Shown here: one piece after another, positions 54,194 to 62,998 of the stretch | Numbering within the stretch: position 1 is the first letter of the stretch | Layout of the letters: every line of letters begins with the position of its first letter | Assembly: GCA_964468045.1 (NCBI GenBank) | Contig: CAYXTO010000003.1 | Coordinates: forward strand, 186,001 to 250,000 | Length of the DNA stretch: 64,000 nucleotides | Direction: 5' to 3' | DNA from: JAWKXU01 sp964468045 | Lineage (GTDB): Bacteria > Pseudomonadota > Alphaproteobacteria > Sphingomonadales > Sphingomonadaceae | Notes under the pieces: model-generated | Told to the model about the DNA's origin: nothing | Databases searched by the model: none | The model's input: only the letters and a program-made list of their open reading frames with translations | Translations under genes and position numbers: made by a program

Positions 54194-54305
54194 GCAACCC
54201 TTGTCAGCGGCCTCTGGCTGGCGCAGACCCTAGCGGCATGCGACTGGGGGACAAGGGGGCAGGCAAAGCTTTTGCACGGGCCCGGGGGACGGTAATGCAA
54301 CTGCC

Positions 54306-54857
54306 ATGCTGACATTACCGAATATACTGACTCTCTCGCGCATCGTGGCCATTCCGCTTCTGATCGCGTTGTTGTGGTGGCCCGGATGGCCGAGCGGCTA
54401 TGCAGTGGCATTTGTCGTGTACTGCCTGATGGGCATAACCGACTATTTTGACGGCTATCTTGCGCGCACCAGTGGAACGGTCTCGAAATTGGGGATTTTC
54501 CTCGATCCGATCGCCGACAAGATCATGGTCGCCGCCGTCATCCTGGTGCTGGCGGCCAATGGCGACATCGCCGGCTGGCACGTGATCGCCGCGCTGGTGA
54601 TTCTCCTGCGGGAGATCGCCGTGTCCGGCCTGCGGGAATTCCTGGCCGGAGTGCAGGTCTCGGTCCCCGTGTCCCGCCTCGCGAAATGGAAGACGACGCT
54701 CCAGCTGGTTTCGCTGGGCGCGCTGATCCTCGCGGGCGGAACGCCGCATTGGCCCTTGCCGTATCAGGTGGGCATCGTCAGCCTATGGGGCGCGGCGATC
54801 CTCACGGTGATAACGGGGTGGGATTATCTGCGGGTCGGCCTGAAGCACATGGATTGA
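54306..54857 (+). CDS. pgsA: CDP-diacylglycerol-glycerol-3-phosphate 3-phosphatidyltransferase
   Basis: 183-residue membrane enzyme of phosphatidylglycerol synthesis. The CDP-alcohol phosphotransferase signature is complete: ITDYFDGYLARTSGTVSKLG followed by IFLDPIADK. It starts MLTLPNILTLSRIVAIPLLIAL, the standard N-terminus. Divergent from the MFS gene. Confidence 0.95.
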   Translation: MLTLPNILTLSRIVAIPLLIALLWWPGWPSGYAVAFVVYCLMGITDYFDGYLARTSGTVSKLGIFLDPIADKIMVAAVILVLAANGDIAGWHVIAALVILLREIAVSGLREFLAGVQVSVPVSRLAKWKTTLQLVSLGALILAGGTPHWPLPYQVGIVSLWGAAILTVITGWDYLRVGLKHMD

Positions 54858-54868
54858 ACCGTCCGGCA

Positions 54869-55765
54869 TCAGCCAGACCGCAATTCCTCCGCCAGAAGCC
54901 GGAATTCATCGCTTCTCGGAGAATTCCTGCGCCATACCAGGGCGATCTCCCGGCTGGCATTCTTCGCCTTGAGCGGGCGCGCGACCACTTCGGTTTCATG
55001 CAGGATCCCGGCATCCAGCGCCATTTCGGGCAGCATGGTCACGCCAAGCCCATTGTCGACCATCTGGACCAGCGTGTGCAGGCTGGTGCCGATCATCGTC
55101 GCGCTCGCTCGCAGCTCGGGGCGATTGCAGGCGGCCAGCGCATGTTCTCTAAGGCAATGCCCGTCCTCCAGCAGCAGCAGCCTGCCCTCGTCGATCATCG
55201 TCGGGGGCACTTCGTCCGGCGGGTCGCGAGGATCGCCCTTGGGAAAAGCCACATAAAGCGCATCCTGGCCGATTGTTTCCTTGTCCACATCGCCGGTCGC
55301 GAAAGGCAGGGCGAGAAGAACGCAGTCGGCGCGCCCGTGGTGGAGCGATTCGATCGCATCCGCGCTGGTTTCCTCGCGCAGGAACAGCTTGAGTTGCGGG
55401 CGTTCCTTGCGGAGCCGGGGCAGGATGCGGGGGAGCAGGAACGGCGCGATGGTGGGGATCACGCTCATCCTCAATTCGCCGGCCAGCGGCTGGCCCGCGG
55501 ACTGGACCAGCTCGGAAAGTTCCTCGGCTTCGCGCAGCAGGCGATGCGCCTTCTCGACCACGGCGTTGCCGAGCGGCGTGAAGCGCACCACTCTCCTGCT
55601 GCGCTCCACTAGGGTCACGCCCAAGAGCGACTCAAGCTCCCGCAAACCCGCCGAAAGCGTGGACTGCGAAACGAAGCAGCTTTCCGCCGCGCGGCCGAAA
55701 TGCCCGTGTTCATGCAGCGCGACGAGATATTGCAGCTGTTTGAGCGTAGGAAGATAGGTGCTCAT
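54869..55765 (-). CDS. oxyR: hydrogen peroxide-sensing LysR regulator OxyR
   Basis: 298-residue LysR-type activator. The helix-turn-helix is in GHFGRAAESCFVSQSTLSAG. The peroxide-sensing pair is Cys 204 (EDGHCLREH) and Cys 213 (LAACN), spaced nine residues apart exactly like E. coli Cys199/Cys208. It should induce catalase and peroxidase genes; none is adjacent. Overlaps the rnd stop by 4 bases (ATGA), so it is the second gene of an rnd-oxyR unit. Confidence 0.93.
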   Translation of the reverse strand: MSTYLPTLKQLQYLVALHEHGHFGRAAESCFVSQSTLSAGLRELESLLGVTLVERSRRVVRFTPLGNAVVEKAHRLLREAEELSELVQSAGQPLAGELRMSVIPTIAPFLLPRILPRLRKERPQLKLFLREETSADAIESLHHGRADCVLLALPFATGDVDKETIGQDALYVAFPKGDPRDPPDEVPPTMIDEGRLLLLEDGHCLREHALAACNRPELRASATMIGTSLHTLVQMVDNGLGVTMLPEMALDAGILHETEVVARPLKAKNASREIALVWRRNSPRSDEFRLLAEELRSG

Positions 55766-56952
55766 CCGGCGGCGACGTCCTGTGCGATCTCGTCGACATG
55801 GGTCATCTTCAACTTGCCTTCAAACACGGCGAAGGCGAGCTTGCCCTCGACCAGTTCCAGCGCGTCGCGGCCGAACATCTCGTAGCGCCAGCCTTCCAGC
55901 ACCGGCAGGTTGCGTACCCCTGCGGCCAGGGCTTCCAGTTCCTCGCTGCGGGCAAGCAGCCTCGCCGCCACGTCTATCTCGCGAGTGCGGATCTTGAGCA
56001 GCAGCTTGAGCAAGTCGGCCACGAGAGCGCCTTCCTTGCCGAGCGGGGCGCCGCGCTGGGGCTTTGGCGGCATCTCGTCCGGAGGCAGCGGTTCGGCGTC
56101 GCGCAGCACGCGCATCAGTCGCCGGCCGATGTCATTTTCCCGCCAGGCCGTGGAGAGCCCGCGCACCTTGGCGAGATCGGCCTGCTGCTTGGGCGGATGG
56201 CTGGCAAGGTCCGCCAGCGTTTCGTCGCGCATGATGCGCCCGCGCGGGATGTTCTTGTCCTGCGCTTCCTTTTCCCGCCAGGCCGCCAGCGCCTTGAGCC
56301 GGCCCAGCACTTGCGCGTTGCGCGACGGCGGGCGGATGCGGTGCCACGCTTCATCCAGATTGTTGTTGTAGTTTTCCGGATCGGCGAGTCGCTCCATCTC
56401 CACATCCAGCCAGGCGCCGCGCCCCGTTTGCCGCAGGCGCTTCAGGATTCGCGGGAAGATCTTGGAGAGATAGGTCACGTCGCCGATCGCATATTCGATC
56501 TGGCGTTCCGTCAGCGGGCGGCGCGACCAATCGGTGAAGCGGGCGCCCTTGTCGATCGTGGTGCCGAGCCAGCTTTCGACGAGATTGGCGTAACCGATCT
56601 GTTCCGACTGGCTGATCGCCATCATCGCCACCTGCGTGTCGAAGATGGGATGCGGGGTCTTGCCGGTGAGATTGTAGATGATCTCGAAATCCTGGCCGCC
56701 GGCGTGGAAGATCTTGAGCACATCCTCGTTGTTGGTCAGCAGATCGAGCAGGGGCGCAAGATCGATCCCTTCCGCAAGCGGATCGATGGCGGCTGCTTCC
56801 TTGTCATCCGCGATCTGGACCAGGCAAAGCTCCGGCCAGTACGTGTTCTCGCGCATGAATTCCGTATCCACCGCGACATAGTCGGCCTTGGCAAGACGTG
56901 CGCACAAATCGGCAAGTTCTGCAGTGGTAGTGATCAGATCGTGTATCTTCAT
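55762..56952 (-). CDS. rnd: ribonuclease D
   Basis: 396-residue DEDDy 3'-5' exoribonuclease. Exo I VAVDTEFMRENTYWP, Exo II FHAGGQDFEI, Exo III EYAIGDVTYL with the Tyr of the DEDDy class; then HRDC domain (LKALAAWREKEAQDKNIPRG). ATG at 56952 is chosen; a longer start at 56976 adds eight unlikely residues. The preceding promoter region is shared with divergent aspS. Confidence 0.95.
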   Translation of the reverse strand: MKIHDLITTTAELADLCARLAKADYVAVDTEFMRENTYWPELCLVQIADDKEAAAIDPLAEGIDLAPLLDLLTNNEDVLKIFHAGGQDFEIIYNLTGKTPHPIFDTQVAMMAISQSEQIGYANLVESWLGTTIDKGARFTDWSRRPLTERQIEYAIGDVTYLSKIFPRILKRLRQTGRGAWLDVEMERLADPENYNNNLDEAWHRIRPPSRNAQVLGRLKALAAWREKEAQDKNIPRGRIMRDETLADLASHPPKQQADLAKVRGLSTAWRENDIGRRLMRVLRDAEPLPPDEMPPKPQRGAPLGKEGALVADLLKLLLKIRTREIDVAARLLARSEELEALAAGVRNLPVLEGWRYEMFGRDALELVEGKLAFAVFEGKLKMTHVDEIAQDVAAG

Positions 56953-57089
56953 TTCCGTCCGTTCATAGCGCCGCACAGCGCCCAGCCCAAGGGCTGCGGC
57001 TTGACAAAGCGGTGGACTTCCCGTGTTAGCGCCCGCTGCATGTCAGGGAATTCCCCTGCCTTACGCGAGCCCCGATGGAAAGAACTTAG

Positions 57090-58871
57090 ATGCATCTCTA
57101 CCGCACCCACCACTGTGCCGCCCTGTCGCAGGAGAATGCCGGTGAAACGGTTCGCCTGTCCGGCTGGATTCATCGCAAGCGCGACCATGGCGGCGTGTTG
57201 TTCGTCGATCTTCGCGACCATTACGGCATTACCCAGATCGTGGCGGACGAAGACAGCCCGGCCCTGGCCTTGCTGGATTCGCTGCGGGTGGAAAGCGTCG
57301 TCACCATCGACGGCGAGGTAAAGAAGCGCAGCGTCGAAACCGTCAATCCCAATCTAGCGACCGGCGCGATCGAGGTCTTTGCCCGTGCGGCGCAAGTGCA
57401 ATCGCGGGCCGAGGAACTGCCGATGCCGGTGGCGGGGGAGCAGGAGTATCCCGAGGAGATCCGGCTCAAATATCGGTTTCTCGATCTGCGCCGGGACACG
57501 CTGCACGCCAATATCCTCAAGCGCACGAAGATCATTTCAGACATGCGCATCCGCATGGCGGAGGCAGGCTTCACGGAATATTCCACGCCGATCCTCACCG
57601 CTTCCAGCCCGGAAGGGGCGCGGGACTTCCTGGTGCCCAGCCGCATCCATAACGGCAGATTCTATGCGCTGCCGCAGGCCCCGCAGCAGTACAAGCAGTT
57701 GCTGATGGTGGCCGGGTTCGACCGCTATTTCCAGATCGCCCCCTGCTTCCGCGACGAGGATCCCCGCGCCGATCGCCTGCCGGGCGAATTCTACCAGCTC
57801 GACCTCGAGATGAGCTTCGTGACGCAGGAAGATATCTGGAATACCATGGAGCCGGTGATCGGCGGAGTGTTCGAGGCTTTCGCTGAAGGCCGGCACGTCA
57901 CCCCGACCGGCTCGTTTCCACGCATTCCCTATGCCGAAGCGATGCTGAAATACGGCTCGGACAAGCCGGACCTGCGCAATCCGCTGATCATCTCGGATGT
58001 TACCCGTCATTTCGAGAAGTCCGGCTTCGGCATTTTCGAGCGGATCGTGGGGCAGGGCGGGGCGGTCCGGGTCATCCCCGCGCCGAACACGGCGGAAAAG
58101 AGCCGCAAGTTCTTCGATGACATGAATGCCTGGGCGCAGAGCGAGGGCCATGCCGGGCTTGGCTATGTCACCCGCAAGGGCGGCGAATTCGGCGGTCCGA
58201 TTGCCAAGAACCACGGTCCGGAGCGGATGGAGGAGCTCTACAATGAGCTTGGCCTCGGTCCGGACGACGGGTTGTTCTTCGCCGCCGGCAAGGAAGCGGC
58301 CGCCGCCAAGCTGGCCGGCGCCGCGCGCATCCGGGTGGGCGAAGAACTGGATCTGATCGTCCAGGATCGCTTCGAGCTATGCTGGATCGTTGATTTCCCG
58401 TTTTACGAGTGGAACGAGGAGGAAAAGAGGGTCGACTTCTCCCACAATCCCTTCTCCATGCCGCAGGGCGGGCTGGAAGCATTGCGCAATCAGGATCCGC
58501 TGACGATCAACGCCTACCAGTATGACCTGGTCTGCAACGGCTATGAAATCGCTTCCGGCTCGATCCGCAACCATGATCCGGAAACGATGGTCGCTGCGTT
58601 CGAGAAGGTGGGGCTATCGAAGGAAGATGTGGAGGAACGCTTCGGCGGCCTTTATCGCGCGTTCCATTATGGCGCGCCGCCGCATGGCGGCATGGCCGCC
58701 GGCGTGGACCGCGTGGTCATGCTGCTTTGCGGCGCGGTCAACCTTCGCGAAATCACGCTGTTCCCGATGAACCAGCGCGCGGAAGACCTGCTGATGGGGG
58801 CTCCGTCGCCCGCTGAGCCGAAGCAGCTGCGCGAGCTTGGCATTCGGATCGTCGAGCCGCCGAAGCAGTAA
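57090..58871 (+). CDS. aspS: aspartyl-tRNA synthetase
   Basis: 593-residue class II synthetase of the bacterial type. N-terminal anticodon-binding OB fold (RLSGWIHRKRDHGGVLFVDLRD), motif 2 CFRDEDPRADRLPGEFYQLD, a GAD insertion domain (about 285-410), and motif 3 HGGMAAGVDRVVMLL. Length is normal. Whether it is discriminating or also charges tRNA-Asn depends on gatCAB elsewhere. Confidence 0.96.
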   Translation: MHLYRTHHCAALSQENAGETVRLSGWIHRKRDHGGVLFVDLRDHYGITQIVADEDSPALALLDSLRVESVVTIDGEVKKRSVETVNPNLATGAIEVFARAAQVQSRAEELPMPVAGEQEYPEEIRLKYRFLDLRRDTLHANILKRTKIISDMRIRMAEAGFTEYSTPILTASSPEGARDFLVPSRIHNGRFYALPQAPQQYKQLLMVAGFDRYFQIAPCFRDEDPRADRLPGEFYQLDLEMSFVTQEDIWNTMEPVIGGVFEAFAEGRHVTPTGSFPRIPYAEAMLKYGSDKPDLRNPLIISDVTRHFEKSGFGIFERIVGQGGAVRVIPAPNTAEKSRKFFDDMNAWAQSEGHAGLGYVTRKGGEFGGPIAKNHGPERMEELYNELGLGPDDGLFFAAGKEAAAAKLAGAARIRVGEELDLIVQDRFELCWIVDFPFYEWNEEEKRVDFSHNPFSMPQGGLEALRNQDPLTINAYQYDLVCNGYEIASGSIRNHDPETMVAAFEKVGLSKEDVEERFGGLYRAFHYGAPPHGGMAAGVDRVVMLLCGAVNLREITLFPMNQRAEDLLMGAPSPAEPKQLRELGIRIVEPPKQ

Positions 58872-58884
58872 GGCCCGGACAGGA

Positions 58885-58912
58885 CCGGGAGAGGGAACCG
58901 TCACTCTCCCGG
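58885..58912. terminator. hairpin between convergent aspS and SDR genes
   Basis: CCGGGAGAG pairs with CTCTCCCGG across a ten-base loop. No T-run on either strand, so termination may need Rho or be modest. Confidence 0.5.
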
Positions 58913-58924
58913 CTGCGGTCCCGA

Positions 58925-59689
58925 TCAGCCAGCCACGATCCCGCCGTCGATGGACAGTTCGGCGCCGTTGACGAACGCCGCCTCGTCCGAGGCGAGATAG
59001 ACGCAGCCCCAGGCGATGTCGTCGGGCCGTCCGGTGCGGCCGCTCGGCTGCTGGGCCTCGAACAGCTGGCGTGTCGCTTCCGGGTCCTCGGTTCCGTCAT
59101 ATATGGCGTGCAGCATCGGCGTTTCGATGACGCCGGGATGGATCGAGTTGCAGCGGATGCCTTCCCTTGCGTGCTCGATGGCGGTCGATTTGGTCAGCAG
59201 CCTGACCGCGCCTTTCGACGCGCAATAGGCGGCGAACCCGGCCGCGCCGATCATCCCGTAAGCCGAGGAAATATTGGTCAGCGATCCGCCGCCGCTTTTC
59301 AGCATGGCCGGAATGGCGTGTTTGTGGACGAAGAATACGCCGCGCGCATTGATCGCCATGATCGTGTCCCATTCGTCCTGGCTGAGCGAGACATCGCTGC
59401 CTTGCCCGGAAACGCCGGCGCAGGCCACCGTGGCGTCCAGCCGCCCCCATTTGCTTTCGGCCAGCGCGATGGCCGCGGCGACATCTTCCTCCTTCATCAC
59501 ATCCGTCTTGATGAAGGTGAAGGATGCCTCATTAGTCTTGATCGCCTTGGCCAGGGCCGGGTCGGTCGGCTCCTGTATGTCGGCGATCACCACCTTCGCG
59601 CCTTCCTGGGCGAACAGGCGCGAACAGGCCGCCCCGATCCCCGAAGCGCCACCCGTTATGACTGCCACTTTTCCGGCCAGACGTCCCAT
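58925..59689 (-). CDS. SDR family NAD(P)-dependent oxidoreductase
   Basis: 254-residue classical short-chain dehydrogenase. Cofactor motif TGGASGIG near residue 12, ACAG-type motif in TVACAGVSG, catalytic Ser in NISSAYG, and YCASK (Tyr and Lys). VIADI at the end of strand 2 suggests NAD preference. Substrate unknown; it stands alone and has its own promoter-like TTGACA upstream. Confidence 0.9.
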   Translation of the reverse strand: MGRLAGKVAVITGGASGIGAACSRLFAQEGAKVVIADIQEPTDPALAKAIKTNEASFTFIKTDVMKEEDVAAAIALAESKWGRLDATVACAGVSGQGSDVSLSQDEWDTIMAINARGVFFVHKHAIPAMLKSGGGSLTNISSAYGMIGAAGFAAYCASKGAVRLLTKSTAIEHAREGIRCNSIHPGVIETPMLHAIYDGTEDPEATRQLFEAQQPSGRTGRPDDIAWGCVYLASDEAAFVNGAELSIDGGIVAG

Positions 59690-59740
59690 TACCCGCTCCC
59701 TTTATATGTGTGCCGAACCTTCCGGCTCGCGAGGAGAAGT

Positions 59741-59769
59741 ACTAGGAATTATCCTGACCATATTGTCAA
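59741..59769 (-). promoter_or_regulatory. candidate promoter of the SDR gene
   Basis: Minus-strand TTGACA (59769-59764) with a 17-base spacer to CCTAGT (59746-59741); a GATAAT lies within the spacer at a shorter distance. The -35 is perfect, the -10 poor, as for activated promoters. Confidence 0.35.
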
Positions 59770-59949
59770 GTTGATGAGGCCGGTGCCGGAAGGCGGCTGG
59801 GCTGCGATGGTGGCAAGCGAGTGGCATCCCAGCGGAGATTGGAGGGGGAAAGCAGCGCGGGGCGCCGAACCGGCCAATTGCCGGGCGCAGATAGGGCCAT
59901 ATTGCCCGCATTCACCGAAAATACGGCATATTCAGCGCAAAATCGGCAT

Positions 59950-59974
59950 GAAAATGCAGAGATGTGGCATTTTC
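59950..59974. promoter_or_regulatory. inverted repeat upstream of acpP
   Basis: GAAAATGC (59950-59957) and GCATTTTC (59967-59974) are perfect 8-bp inverted arms with nine bases between. Located about 40 bases upstream of the predicted acpP -35, consistent with an activator or repressor dimer site. Confidence 0.45.
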
Positions 59975-60009
59975 GCACCGTGAGGGCGGGTAAGCTGTGC
60001 GCAATCCCC

Positions 60010-60038
60010 TTGCCAGCCTGCCAACCGTTCATTAGGGC
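60010..60038 (+). promoter_or_regulatory. candidate promoter of acpP
   Basis: TTGCCA (60010-60015), 17-base spacer, TAGGGC (60033-60038). Initiation would occur about 40 bases before the acpP ATG. Confidence 0.35.
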
Positions 60039-60081
60039 GAAAGCCGACCGAACAACCGCATCCTTTCGAGAGGGATTTTGC

Positions 60082-60318
60082 ATGAGCGATACCGCTGACC
60101 GCGTGAAGAAGATTGTCGTCGAGCATCTCGGCGTCGAAGCCGAAAAGGTGACTCCGGACGCCAGCTTCATTGACGATCTGGGTGCCGACAGCCTCGACAT
60201 CGTCGAGCTGGTCATGGCTTTCGAAGAAGAATTCGGTGTTGAAATACCTGACGACGCCGCCGAGAAGATCGGCACCGTCGGCGATGCGATCAAGTATATT
60301 GACGACAACAAGGGCTAA
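60082..60318 (+). CDS. acpP: acyl carrier protein
   Basis: 78-residue acidic carrier of fatty acid synthesis. The phosphopantetheine attachment Ser is in DLGADSLDIVELVM near residue 37. The protein starts MSDTADRVKKIVVEHLGV. AGAGGGA lies nine bases upstream. A hairpin after the stop separates it from fabF and probably sets their ratio. Confidence 0.97.
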   Translation: MSDTADRVKKIVVEHLGVEAEKVTPDASFIDDLGADSLDIVELVMAFEEEFGVEIPDDAAEKIGTVGDAIKYIDDNKG

Positions 60319-60363
60319 GCCGCCCTTGCTCCCCGCCGCGCTACCCGCCGGACGGGGACGGAC

Positions 60364-60398
60364 AGGCTCGGCCCATAACGGGCTGAGCCTTTCGTAAT
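60364..60398 (+). terminator. partial terminator between acpP and fabF
   Basis: AGGCTCGGCCC (60364-60374) pairs with GGGCTGAGCCT (60380-60390) through 11 pairs including one G-T, followed by TTCGTAATTT. It probably gives high acpP and lower fabF expression from one promoter. Confidence 0.65.
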
Positions 60399-60412
60399 TT
60401 CGGAGAGTTGCT

Positions 60413-61675
60413 ATGCGCCGTGTGGTCGTAACCGGTCTGGGCCTCGTCACCCCGCTGGGTGCCGATGTCGAGACGACCTGGAAAAATATCCTGGCCGGTA
60501 AGAGCGGGGCGGGCCCGATTACCCGCTTCGACGCTTCGGATCAGAAATGCCGGATTGCGTGCGAAGTGAAGCCGGCCGACCATGAGTATGGCTTCGATCC
60601 GGACAGGCGGGTGGACAGCAAGATCCAGCGTCAGGTCGATCCGTTCATCGTTTATGGCATCGATGCCGCCGGGCAGGCGATGGAAGATGCCGGCCTTACC
60701 GAACTGGACGAGGCGACCCGGCTGCGTACCGGCTGCTCGATCGGCTCCGGCATCGGCGGGCTTCCCGGGATCGAGAAGGAGTCGCTGGTGCTGGCCGAGA
60801 AGGGGCCGAGCCGGGTTTCTCCGCATTTCGTGCATGGCCGCCTGATCAACCTGATCTCCGGTCAGGTTTCGATCCGCTATGGCCTGATGGGGCCGAACCA
60901 TGCGGTGGTCACCGCTTGCTCCACTGGCGCGCATTCCATCGGTGATGCGGCGCGGATGATCAAGGACGGCGACGCCGACATCATGCTGGCGGGTGGTGCG
61001 GAAAGTACGATCTGCCCGATCGGGATCGCCGGATTTGCGCAGGCGCGGGCCCTTTCCACGAATTTCAACGACCAGCCGGAAAAGGCCAGCCGCCCCTACG
61101 ATGAAGCGCGCGATGGCTTCGTGATGGGCGAGGGCGCGGGTGTCGTGGTGCTCGAGGAATACGAGCATGCCAAGGCACGTGGCGCGAAGATCTACGCCGA
61201 AGTGCTGGGTTATGGCTTGTCCGGCGATGCCTATCACGTGACGGCGCCGCATCCGGAAGGTTCGGGCGCCTACCGCTCGATGGAGATGGCGCTGCGCAAG
61301 GCAGGAATGAGCCCGGCGGACATCGATTACATCAATGCGCACGGAACCTCCACGCCACTGGGTGATGAACTGGAACTCGGGGCGGTTCGCCGCCTGTTCG
61401 GCGATGCGATCTCCAACGTCTCGATGAGTTCCACCAAGTCGGCGATAGGTCACCTTCTGGGCGGCGCAGGTGCCGTTGAGAGCATCTTCTGCATCCTTGC
61501 GCTGCGCGACCAGATCGTACCGCCGACGCTCAATCTCGACAATCCGAGCGAAAGCTGCATCGGGGTCGATCTTGTTCCTTACAAGGCCAAGAAACGGCAG
61601 GTTCGCGCGGTTTTGAATAACAGCTTCGGCTTTGGCGGCACCAATGCCAGCCTGGTCATGAAGCAGGTCGATTAA
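60413..61675 (+). CDS. fabF: beta-ketoacyl-ACP synthase II
   Basis: 420-residue condensing enzyme for fatty acid elongation. The active-site Cys is in VTACSTGAHSIGDA near residue 171; the two catalytic His are in INAHGTSTPLGD and SAIGHLLGGAG. Start MRRVVVTGLGLVTPLG is standard. Forms an acpP-fabF-mltG unit, with mltG 11 bases downstream. Confidence 0.97.
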   Translation: MRRVVVTGLGLVTPLGADVETTWKNILAGKSGAGPITRFDASDQKCRIACEVKPADHEYGFDPDRRVDSKIQRQVDPFIVYGIDAAGQAMEDAGLTELDEATRLRTGCSIGSGIGGLPGIEKESLVLAEKGPSRVSPHFVHGRLINLISGQVSIRYGLMGPNHAVVTACSTGAHSIGDAARMIKDGDADIMLAGGAESTICPIGIAGFAQARALSTNFNDQPEKASRPYDEARDGFVMGEGAGVVVLEEYEHAKARGAKIYAEVLGYGLSGDAYHVTAPHPEGSGAYRSMEMALRKAGMSPADIDYINAHGTSTPLGDELELGAVRRLFGDAISNVSMSSTKSAIGHLLGGAGAVESIFCILALRDQIVPPTLNLDNPSESCIGVDLVPYKAKKRQVRAVLNNSFGFGGTNASLVMKQVD

Positions 61676-61686
61676 GGGATATACGC

Positions 61687-62658
61687 GTGATCCGCCGCAG
61701 CTGGCTGTTTGCGCTGGCGGCGCTTCTCGGATTGGCTTTGGCCGCAGGCGGCTTCGCCTGGGGCTGGTACGGCGCGGGCCCTCTCCGGCAGGAGCAGGCC
61801 TTTGTCGTCCGTTCCGGTTCCTCTCTCGCCGATGTCGCACAGCAGCTTGAAGAGCAGGGCGCGATAGGGTCGGCCAAGGCATTCCGGCTGCGGGCGCGGA
61901 TTCTCGGCTCCGGTGATCCAATCAAGGCTGGCGAGTTCCTCTTGCCTGCGGGAGCCAGTCCAGCGCGGATCCTGTCCATTCTGCAAGGCAATGAAGTGAT
62001 CCGCCGCTTCGTCACCATCCCCGAAGGCATGCCTTCGATCATGGTGCAGGAGCGGCTCATGGCCGAACCGCTCCTGACCGGGAATGTATCGGTGCCGGCT
62101 GAAGGTTCCGTCCTGCCCGAAAGCTACGACTTCGAGCGGGGTGAGCCGCGCGCTGCCGTATTGGCGCGGATGCAGGCTGCCATGCAGCGCACCCTGGCGG
62201 AACTGTGGGCCAAGCGCGCACCCGGGCTGGTGGTGAAGACGCCGCAGGAAGCGCTGACCCTTGCCTCCATCGTGGAAAAGGAAACCGGCAAGCCCGCCGA
62301 ACGCCGCATGGTGGCCGGGCTGTATTCCAACCGGCTGAAGCAGGGGATGTTGCTGCAAGCGGATCCGACGATCATCTATCCCATCACCAAGGGCAAGCCA
62401 TTGGGACGTCGCATCCGCCAATCGGAAATCGCCGCAATCAACGATTACAATACCTACAGCATGGTTGGGCTGCCTAAGGGGCCGATCACGAATCCCGGGC
62501 GGGAATCGATCGCGGCGGTCCTCAATCCCGCCAAGACGGACGCGCTCTACATGGTCGCCGACGGCACCGGCGGCCATGTCTTCGCGAACACTCTGGAGCA
62601 GCATAACGCCAATGTGGAGAAGTGGTTCGCGATCCGTCGCGCGCGCGGTGAGATGTAG
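61687..62658 (+). CDS. mltG: endolytic murein transglycosylase MltG
   Basis: 323-residue membrane-anchored YceG-type lytic transglycosylase that ends glycan strand polymerisation. N-terminal anchor WLFALAALLGLALAAGG, a LysM-like segment (FVVRSGSSLADVAQQL), and the catalytic Glu in LASIVEKETG near residue 198. YNTYSMVGLPKGPITNPG is a family block. GTG at 61687 gives the standard start. Confidence 0.94.
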   Translation: MIRRSWLFALAALLGLALAAGGFAWGWYGAGPLRQEQAFVVRSGSSLADVAQQLEEQGAIGSAKAFRLRARILGSGDPIKAGEFLLPAGASPARILSILQGNEVIRRFVTIPEGMPSIMVQERLMAEPLLTGNVSVPAEGSVLPESYDFERGEPRAAVLARMQAAMQRTLAELWAKRAPGLVVKTPQEALTLASIVEKETGKPAERRMVAGLYSNRLKQGMLLQADPTIIYPITKGKPLGRRIRQSEIAAINDYNTYSMVGLPKGPITNPGRESIAAVLNPAKTDALYMVADGTGGHVFANTLEQHNANVEKWFAIRRARGEM

Positions 62659-62839
62659 CGATCGAATGACCGGGCAGTGCCGCTTGCGCACCGATCCTCA
62701 CAGCGGCGTGTGAGGCGTTTGTCAAAATTGGCGTTCCAGAGGCCTAAAGGGCGGTTGACCGAGCCTCGCGCGCGCCCTAAGAGCGCCGCCTGCCGGGGCC
62801 TTTCAGGCGCCGCAGCCTCGATCAGACGCAGTCTTGTGG

Positions 62840-62916
62840 GGCGGAGTAGCTCAGGTGGTTAGAGCAGCGGAATCATAATCCGCGTGTCGGGGGTTCGAGT
62901 CCCTCCTCCGCTACCA
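62840..62916 (+). tRNA. tRNA-Met (CAT anticodon)
   Basis: 77 bases: acceptor GGCGGAG/CTCCGCT (first pair G-T), D arm GCTCAGGTGGTTAGAGC, anticodon stem GCGGA/TCCGC with CAT at 62874-62876, T arm GGGGGTTCGAGTCCCTC, and encoded CCA. The lack of the initiator C1-A72 mismatch argues for an elongator; a lysidine-modified Ile2 tRNA is a less likely alternative. Confidence 0.9.
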
Positions 62917-62998
62917 AAACCAATGATCTGGCGTGGCTGACTTACAGCTGTAATGGCTGCATTCGCTGACGATCTTCCATTGATTGCCGCCGGATCGC

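Larger units (their letters stand above)
59690..60081. other. divergent regulatory region between SDR gene and acpP
   Basis: 392 bases without a supported gene. It contains a minus-strand TTGACA promoter candidate near 59764, an AT-rich segment (59885-59975) and an operator-like inverted repeat at 59950-59974, then an acpP promoter candidate at 60010-60038. Small open frames here lack coding character. Confidence 0.6.

Noticed and set aside
62840..62916. tRNA with CAT anticodon as initiator tRNA
   Set aside because: Initiator tRNAs have an unpaired C1-A72; here the first acceptor pair is G-T, so an elongator (or Ile2) tRNA is more likely.
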